NCBI GenBank assembly: GCA_018895315.1
Contig: JAHIOK010000171.1
Coordinates: forward strand, 1 to 6,246
Direction of reading: 5' to 3'
DNA from: Actinomycetota bacterium
GTDB lineage: Bacteria; Actinomycetota; Actinomycetes; Actinomycetales; Microbacteriaceae
Length of the DNA stretch: 6,246 nt
Shown: positions 1 to 6,246 of the stretch, in pieces
Layout: every line of letters begins with the position of its first letter
How positions within the stretch are numbered: position 1 is the first letter of the stretch
The notes under the pieces: generated by a model
Databases searched by the model: none
What the model saw: the letters and a program-made list of their open reading frames with translations, nothing else
What the model was told of the DNA's origin: nothing
Position numbers and translations under genes: made by a program

Positions 1-65
1 CGCGGCAACCACCGCAACCAGGCATCTACCGCCTGGCTGACCTGGGTTTCGAGCGACCGCTCCAC
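1..65 (-). CDS. Hypothetical protein, N-terminal fragment cut by the left window edge
   Basis: This is the start of a probable third gene of the minus-strand membrane-protein operon. From a GTG at 65-63 the frame reads VERSLETQVSQAVDAWLRWLP and is open to the edge, with 18 of 21 codons ending in G or C, as in the neighbouring genes. The visible part looks like an amphipathic, Trp-containing helix; no domain is recognisable and I cannot assign a function. The start is uncertain. The frame stays open further upstream, where a TTG (92-90) and a CTG (131-129) are alternatives. The CTG lies six bases after a strong GGAGG, but CTG starts are rare. There is no in-frame ATG. The ATG at 136-134, which overlaps the previous stop as ATGA, is in another frame and stops after 36 codons. 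That it is a real gene is an inference from frame and context. Confidence 0.45.
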   Translation of the reverse strand, partial: MERSLETQVSQAVDAWLRWLP

Positions 66-132
66 GCCCCCACCGTACTGCCGTATGCGCAATTCTTCCC
101 GGTTTTCCGCGGATTCTCGGCGCGCCGACAGC

Positions 133-618
133 TCATTCCTCCTCGCCCCGCTCCCAGGGCCAGCGCGGACGTTCCGCCCGGGTGCGCACCAGGGCGATCC
201 CGCCCCACGCCGCGACGAGTCCCGACAGCACGACCACCGCACCGAACCAGCTCGTGACAGTGCGCCCGACGATGCCGAGCGCGGCGGCCGCATCGGCACC
301 GTCGACGAGGGCTCCGATCACGACTCTGGCGACGTAGGCGAGGGATGCGGCAATGGCCACCGAGATCGCAGCCCAGAACGACGGATGCGGCCGCCGCACG
401 GCCGACCAGAGCACTCCCGCGAACGCGGCGGCAGCGAGCACGCTCCCGAGCACGCCGGCGAGCTGGCCGAGGCCGGGCACGGCGATCACGTCGGCGTTCG
501 TCAGCAGACTCGTGACCCCGAGCCCGCAGATCACCAGCGCGACGAATCCCGTCAACGAGAAGACGACCGCCACGGCCGGCCGGACAGGGCCGCCCGAAGA
601 CTCCCCGCCGACGGACAC
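133..618 (-). CDS. Small four-helix integral membrane protein, hypothetical
   Basis: A 161-residue hydrophobic protein with four predicted membrane helices at about residues 15-39, 48-74, 81-105 and 123-145, separated by short loops. The tail is charged and Trp/Pro-rich (RPRWPWERGEEE) and probably cytoplasmic. There is no signal peptide cleavage site, catalytic motif or metal site, so the function is unknown. From memory it resembles small uncharacterised Microbacteriaceae membrane proteins (possibly the DUF6121 type); this was not checked. The GTG start at 618-616 abuts the TAG stop of the upstream gene with no Shine-Dalgarno of its own, so translation is probably coupled to that gene. A later in-frame GTG (Val in PAVAVV) is a weaker option. 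The last two helices and the GR-x2-T-x-WFGA segment resemble the upstream neighbour, suggesting a distant duplicate. The reading frame is convincing; the role is not known. Confidence 0.8.
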   Translation of the reverse strand: MSVGGESSGGPVRPAVAVVFSLTGFVALVICGLGVTSLLTNADVIAVPGLGQLAGVLGSVLAAAAFAGVLWSAVRRPHPSFWAAISVAIAASLAYVARVVIGALVDGADAAAALGIVGRTVTSWFGAVVVLSGLVAAWGGIALVRTRAERPRWPWERGEEE

Positions 619-1584
619 CTACGCCCGAACGAGCTGCGGACCGGCTTCGAGCGTGCGCTCGTACTCGCGCTGCGCTTCGTTGTTGATCTCGGTGACGCGC
701 TTTCCGCGCGCCGAGACCCATGCTCCGAACCAGATCGTGAGTTCGCGACCGATCACGAACGCCGCGATCGCCAGTGGGGCGAACATCTGAGCGTCGACGA
801 GATTGGCGCCTTCGCGAGCGGTCAGGTTCCAGAACGGCGCCTGGAAGAGCTGACCCAGGATGTGCCCGCCATAGGATGCCACACCCACGAGCAGTCCGAA
901 GATCACCCAGTGGCCCCACCGCGCACGGTTGAGGACGGCGCCCAGGAGCCAGAAGGCGATGAAGAACACGACGACCGGAACCCACAGGGCCCAGGAGGTG
1001 GCCGCCGCGAGCGCCTTATCAGCGATGGTGGAGGAGGTGACGTCGCCCGTGACGAATCCGAGTGCGAGCCAGACTCCCAGGTAGAGGACCGCGAAAGCGA
1101 CAGCTGCGAGCAGGCCGATCGCACCGGCGGCTCCGCGGTTTCCGCGGGGACGGGGTGCTTCGGGCGCCTGCACGAAGATCGGCTGCGGAGCCACGGTCGC
1201 AGCGGTGGCGACGGCAGGGGCCACGTAGGCCGGTTCGACGTACGTGGGCTCGGAGGCGATCGGGCCGGAGGCGACGGGCTCTGCATCGACCCACGCCTCG
1301 GTCGACGGGGAGGAAGCCGAGGCTGCGCCGGCCGTGGAGGCTGCGACCACATCGGGGTCGTCCGGTCGGTCGTACCACGGCGTGTTGTCTGTGGCCGGCG
1401 CGGACGCAGCGGCCGGCGCGGGGGCCTCCGGCGCCGCAGCGGCTTCGTCGAGCTCTGCCGGGGTGACGGCGTCGCGCTGGGCGGCCTCTGCCTCGGCGAG
1501 CCCTTCGTGGGCACGTCCTACGACGTCGTCGACAGGCGTCGACTCATCGACCGGTTCACCGTACGACGATTTGGCGTCACTCAT
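619..1584 (-). CDS. Membrane protein with long disordered N-terminus and four C-terminal helices, hypothetical
   Basis: A 321-residue protein. Residues 1-150 are low-complexity, rich in Ala, Pro and acidic residues, with a short NTPWYDRPDDPD segment near 68-78, and are probably a disordered cytoplasmic region. Four hydrophobic helices follow at about 153-178, 198-218, 224-246 and 266-289. A charged amphipathic tail (SARGKRVTEINNEAQREYER) comes last. No enzyme or transporter signature is visible and the function is unknown. I chose the ATG at 1584-1582 because GTGAGGAG (1593-1600) sits eight bases upstream; a GTG three codons earlier overlaps that ribosome site and is unlikely. It is the first gene of a minus-strand operon, its stop abutting the next membrane-protein gene, and is divergent from the lipoprotein gene at 1714. 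The helical part shares scattered motifs with its downstream neighbour. Confidence 0.85.
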   Translation of the reverse strand: MSDAKSSYGEPVDESTPVDDVVGRAHEGLAEAEAAQRDAVTPAELDEAAAAPEAPAPAAASAPATDNTPWYDRPDDPDVVAASTAGAASASSPSTEAWVDAEPVASGPIASEPTYVEPAYVAPAVATAATVAPQPIFVQAPEAPRPRGNRGAAGAIGLLAAVAFAVLYLGVWLALGFVTGDVTSSTIADKALAAATSWALWVPVVVFFIAFWLLGAVLNRARWGHWVIFGLLVGVASYGGHILGQLFQAPFWNLTAREGANLVDAQMFAPLAIAAFVIGRELTIWFGAWVSARGKRVTEINNEAQREYERTLEAGPQLVRA

Positions 1585-1592
1585 CGGATGCA

Positions 1593-1628
1593 CTCCTCAC
1601 GCGGGCGCACACCCGCATTTCCAGGGTA
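1593..1628 (-). promoter_or_regulatory. Possible promoter and short leader of the membrane-protein operon
   Basis: On the minus strand a TACCCT at 1628-1623 fits the loose actinobacterial -10 pattern TANNNT. It would place transcription start near 1616 and give a leader of about 32 bases ending in the good ribosome site GTGAGGAG (1600-1593). No convincing -35 box is visible. The predicted leader opens with a small GC hairpin (1616-1601). This is a sequence match only and such hexamers are common by chance. Confidence 0.25.
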
Positions 1629-1701
1629 ACCCGGGCATTCCCCCAGCAGGCGGAGGCGTGCCGCCGTGTGTCGTACTCGATCGCGCGTCGGTCATGCGGG
1701 T

Positions 1702-1713
1702 TATCGTGAGGCT
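1702..1713 (+). promoter_or_regulatory. Candidate -10 element immediately before the lipoprotein start (possible leaderless mRNA)
   Basis: TATCGT at 1702-1707 matches TANNNT and ends six bases before the ATG at 1714, the spacing expected if transcription starts at or next to the A of the start codon. The only Shine-Dalgarno-like bases (GTGAGG, 1706-1711) lie two bases from the ATG, too close for normal use. Leaderless mRNAs are common in actinobacteria, so this is reasonable, but no clear -35 box is seen and it remains an inference. Confidence 0.3.
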
Positions 1714-2313
1714 ATGAAAGCCAGGCAGCTCGCGCTCGCGGTCCTCTCGGTGGCCGTAGCCGCGAGTGCGCTCACGGCGTGCGCCCCGGAGGGCAGCCCC
1801 GCCCCCACCGGATCGATCGTGTCACCGACGCCGATCAACAGCGATACCCCGGACACGACGGCATCTCCCTCCCCGTCGGCCTCGTCCACGGCTGCTGCGG
1901 TGGCGATCCCGAACGATTGCCGCGCCATCCTGTCGGCGACCGTCCTCGCCGAGTTGAAGGACGTACCGCTCAACGACCCGGCTTTCGGGCCGAGCGGCGT
2001 GGCCGCCGACGGCAGCCTCACCTGCATCTGGGCAAATCCCGGCGCCGACACGACGAATCTGACGACGAAGATTTCGCGGATGTCACGGGGCCCGGCTCTC
2101 GACATGCTCAACGGACTCGCCGCCACCGAGGGGTTCACCTGCTATACGCCCGATGGGGGCACGCGCTGCGAGAAGACGTACCCGAACCCGAAGTACCCCG
2201 TCACCGACGGCCGCACCCTGTTCTGGCGCGACGATGTGCTGATCGACACGCGGTTCTCCAACCTCGCACCGAGCGGCTACACCGCGAGCATCGTCGCCCA
2301 CATCTTCGCCTGA
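1714..2313 (+). CDS. Secreted lipoprotein with a four-cysteine domain, hypothetical (DUF3558-like style)
   Basis: A 199-residue protein with a lipoprotein signal peptide: a basic start (MKARQ), a hydrophobic stretch to about residue 20, and lipobox LTAC with Cys23 as the predicted lipidated residue after signal peptidase II cleavage. Residues 24-65 are a Ser/Thr/Pro-rich linker. The folded domain spans about 66-199 and holds Cys69, Cys104, Cys143 and Cys152, an even number that suggests two disulphides outside the membrane. Its motifs are DCRAIL, LTCIW, GFTC, RCEKT and a C-terminal FW-x(18)-Y. The early C...CxW arrangement recalls actinobacterial DUF3558 lipoproteins; that is a resemblance, not an assignment. 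The ATG at 1714 was preferred to an upstream GTG at 1666 because the signal peptide starts there. It is divergent from the membrane operon and convergent with 2496-3104, whose product shares the cysteine pattern. The substrate or partner is unknown. Confidence 0.85.
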   Translation: MKARQLALAVLSVAVAASALTACAPEGSPAPTGSIVSPTPINSDTPDTTASPSPSASSTAAAVAIPNDCRAILSATVLAELKDVPLNDPAFGPSGVAADGSLTCIWANPGADTTNLTTKISRMSRGPALDMLNGLAATEGFTCYTPDGGTRCEKTYPNPKYPVTDGRTLFWRDDVLIDTRFSNLAPSGYTASIVAHIFA

Positions 2314-2330
2314 CCCCCCGCCCGACCCCG

Positions 2331-2366
2331 GCCCCCGCCTCTGCACCCGTCTCTGCGCCAGTCCGT
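2331..2366 (+). repeat. Degenerate 12-base tandem repeat, three units
   Basis: Three adjacent 12-base units can be read: GCCCCCGCCTCT, GCACCCGTCTCT and GCGCCAGTCCGT. A fourth, poorer one (GCGCCGAAACCA) runs into the long inverted repeat that follows. The units lie 18 bases after the lipoprotein stop and are outside its frame. They could be read as a tetrapeptide repeat in another frame, but nothing else supports coding there. Confidence 0.4.
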
Positions 2367-2367
2367 G

Positions 2368-2450
2368 CGCCGAAACCACACTGCGCTCACGAATCCACAC
2401 CCGGCGCGCGCCACAGGGCGTGGTCTCAGCAACACGGCGTGGTTTGGGCA
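2368..2450 (-). repeat. Long symmetric imperfect inverted repeat / hairpin in the 3' region between convergent genes
   Basis: Two 35-base arms (2368-2402 and 2416-2450) face each other around a 13-base loop with no bulges. In every pair the two coordinates sum to 4818. I count 23 Watson-Crick pairs, including AAACCAC/GTGGTTT and CCAC-x-CCC/GGG-x-GTGG. On the minus strand seven further positions become G-U pairs (30 of 35 paired); on the plus strand only one does (24 of 35). The structure therefore favours minus-strand RNA, or single-stranded DNA of that strand. It would lie about 46 bases after the stop of the gene ending at 2496. Each arm also contains two loose copies, 19 bases apart, of a unit beginning GTGG. 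The loop carries the palindrome GGCGCGCGCC. No U-run follows, so it is not a classical intrinsic terminator. A 3' stabiliser or terminator, or a dispersed repeat unit, are the options. Confidence 0.6.
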
Positions 2451-2495
2451 GGTCAGCCGTGCGACGGCCCGCTGCTCGGGGCTACGGCCACGATC

Positions 2496-3104
2496 TCACC
2501 AGATGCGCTCGACCAGGCGATCGGTGAACCCGTCCGGATGCCACGAGCGGAACTGCGACGAAAGCCAGAAGCCGCTGCGGATCACATCCTCCTCGATCGT
2601 CTCGCCGTCGGCCTTCGTGCAGCGGACCCCGTCGCCCGAGGCGCTGCACGTGAAGCCCTGGCCGACAAGCGCCGGCTGCGCGAGGGGTGCAGCAGCCGCA
2701 GCATCCACCGTCGCCAGCGTCGTTGAGATCGTCGTCGCCGCTTTCAGCCGCCACGCACAGGTCAGGATGACTTTCGGATGCAGCGCATCGACGAGCGGCG
2801 TCGCCGAGGTCGCGGCCGCCGAGGTGTTCTGCGACAGCAGCACTTTGGGAGTCCACACGAGCTCAGCCCAGAGGCTGTCGGGGTAGAGGTCACGGCAGTC
2901 GCGGAGCTGCGCGGGGGGCGTCGCCGTTCCACCCTTCGCCTCCGCCAGCGGCGTGGAGGTCGATCCCCGCAGCGTCTGCCCGGCGAAGTCAATGGCACCG
3001 GGCACGCCGGGCGCCGCGATCCACACCAGCGCACCGATTATGCCTGCGCAAATCAGTCCGACCGGCCACGCCAGCCACAGGCTGCGTCCACCCACACGCG
3101 CCAT
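2496..3104 (-). CDS. Membrane-anchored extracytoplasmic four-cysteine protein, hypothetical
   Basis: A 202-residue protein with a short basic N-terminus (Arg3, Arg7), one hydrophobic helix at about residues 9-31 and no lipobox or obvious cleavage site. It is probably a signal anchor with the rest outside the membrane. After a Ser/Thr/Pro/Ala linker (about 48-66) comes a domain with Cys70, Cys116, Cys153 and Cys162 and motifs DCRDLYP, LTCAW, GFTC, RCTKA, GFW and a final DGFTDRLVERIW. The order of these motifs and the nine-residue spacing of the last two cysteines match the lipoprotein encoded convergently at 1714-2313. The ATG start at 3104-3102 is well supported by GGAGG (3115-3111) six bases upstream. 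The gene follows rpoC in the same direction, but the rpoC terminator hairpins and a 171-base gap suggest separate transcription. The function is unknown. Confidence 0.82.
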   Translation of the reverse strand: MARVGGRSLWLAWPVGLICAGIIGALVWIAAPGVPGAIDFAGQTLRGSTSTPLAEAKGGTATPPAQLRDCRDLYPDSLWAELVWTPKVLLSQNTSAAATSATPLVDALHPKVILTCAWRLKAATTISTTLATVDAAAAAPLAQPALVGQGFTCSASGDGVRCTKADGETIEEDVIRSGFWLSSQFRSWHPDGFTDRLVERIW

Positions 3105-3110
3105 CCTCCA

Positions 3111-3127
3111 CCTCCCCCTCCACGCTA
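3111..3127 (-). promoter_or_regulatory. Possible -10 box and ribosome site of the anchored four-cysteine gene
   Basis: On the minus strand TAGCGT (3127-3122) fits the TANNNT pattern and would give a start near 3115, just at the GGAGG ribosome site (3115-3111). The leader would then be only about eleven bases. No recognisable -35 box lies 16 to 18 bases upstream. The ribosome site is convincing; the promoter is only a candidate. Confidence 0.25.
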
Positions 3128-3182
3128 GGCGGGAGCCGCGCAGGCGCCCTTCCCGGCACGCGGCGGCCGCGTCATCCGGCCC

Positions 3183-3192
3183 CGGTATACCG
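3183..3192. other. Perfect 10-base palindrome CGGTATACCG between rpoC terminator and next gene
   Basis: CGGTATACCG reads the same on both strands. It sits between the rpoC terminator hairpin and the promoter region of the gene at 2496-3104, about 55 bases upstream of that gene's candidate -10. It could be an operator half-site pair or chance; an AT core in such GC-rich sequence is what makes it stand out. Confidence 0.2.
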
Positions 3193-3201
3193 TCGCAACA
3201 G

Positions 3202-3233
3202 CGAAAGGCCCCGACCGGAGTCGGGGCCTTTCG
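3202..3233 (-). terminator. Intrinsic terminator of rpoC (14-base-pair perfect stem)
   Basis: Arms 3202-3215 and 3220-3233 are perfectly complementary over 14 base pairs around a four-base loop. In the direction of rpoC the hairpin begins with AAAGG, ends in CCTTT and is followed by CGCTGTTG, a short U-rich tail. It lies 42 bases after the rpoC stop codon. The symmetric A and T ends could let it work in either direction, but only rpoC transcription points into it closely. Confidence 0.85.
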
Positions 3234-3243
3234 ATCAGGATCA

Positions 3244-3268
3244 GGGATGCCTCGAGGCGAGGCATCCC
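3244..3268 (-). other. Perfect 11-base-pair hairpin directly after the rpoC stop
   Basis: Arms 3244-3254 (GGGATGCCTCG) and 3258-3268 (CGAGGCATCCC) pair perfectly around a three-base loop. The hairpin begins seven bases after the rpoC stop codon and is not followed by a U-run. It could protect the 3' end of the rpoBC message, aid release, or be the first of a tandem terminator pair with 3202-3233. A structural role is inferred; the complementarity is directly visible. Confidence 0.6.
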
Positions 3269-3275
3269 GTCACCG

Positions 3276-6246
<2,971 letters not shown>

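Noticed and set aside
19..35. Short inverted repeat CAGGC...GCCTG
   Set aside because: Five-base arms inside probable coding sequence; expected by chance at this GC content.
26..136. 36-codon minus-strand ORF beginning with ATGA overlap at the end of the 161-residue membrane gene
   Set aside because: Basic, featureless product; the other frame through the same bases stays open and has better codon bias. Kept only as a note on start ambiguity.
85..1629. A 514-codon open plus-strand frame antisense to both membrane-protein genes
   Set aside because: Its product is Arg/Gly/Asp/His-rich with no domain, and it mirrors two genes with good starts and membrane helices. Long antisense frames are routine in high-GC DNA.
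2368..2450. Reading the inverted repeat as a CRISPR fragment
   Set aside because: The copies are inverted and diverged, the spacing is too short for spacers, and there is no cas gene.
1779..2726. Open plus-strand frame of 315 codons across the lipoprotein, the gap and the antisense of 2496-3104
   Set aside because: It overlaps two supported genes in the wrong frame and has an Arg/Pro/His-rich composition typical of frame shadows. No ribosome site was found.

Overview
The window is high-GC DNA with the strong G/C third-position bias of an actinobacterium. The β' subunit sequence, the lack of an insertion in its trigger loop, and the small lineage-specific membrane proteins and lipoproteins beside it suggest Microbacteriaceae, most likely Microbacterium. 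The genus is an inference from protein style; no search was run.

Layout from right to left. The right half (3276 to the right edge) is the minus-strand 3' three quarters of rpoC, intact, with catalytic NADFDGDQ, bridge helix, trigger loop and the second zinc site. Its end is marked by two perfect hairpins in tandem (3244-3268 and 3202-3233); the second looks like an intrinsic terminator. Next comes a minus-strand gene (2496-3104) for a small protein with one N-terminal membrane anchor and an extracytoplasmic four-cysteine domain. Convergent to it is a plus-strand lipoprotein gene (1714-2313). The two products share cysteine spacing and short motifs and look like diverged paralogues, one held by a lipid and one by a membrane helix. 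The 182-base gap between their 3' ends contains a long symmetric inverted repeat that pairs much better as RNA (or single strand) of the minus strand than of the plus strand, followed by a degenerate 12-base tandem repeat.

The left part is a minus-strand operon divergent from the lipoprotein gene. It has a 321-residue protein with a disordered Ala/Pro/acidic N-terminus and four membrane helices (619-1584), then directly abutting (TAG|GTG) a 161-residue four-helix membrane protein (133-618), then the first codons of a further gene cut by the left edge. The two membrane proteins share a weak but collinear set of motifs, so they may also be diverged relatives.

Aside from rpoC, every gene here is a hypothetical envelope protein. 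I see no CRISPR array, phage gene, transposase, toxin-antitoxin, defence or biosynthetic system, and no tRNA or rRNA. The items most worth a second look are the strand-biased hairpin at 2368-2450 and the convergent cysteine-domain paralogues. Neither amounts to a demonstrated new system.
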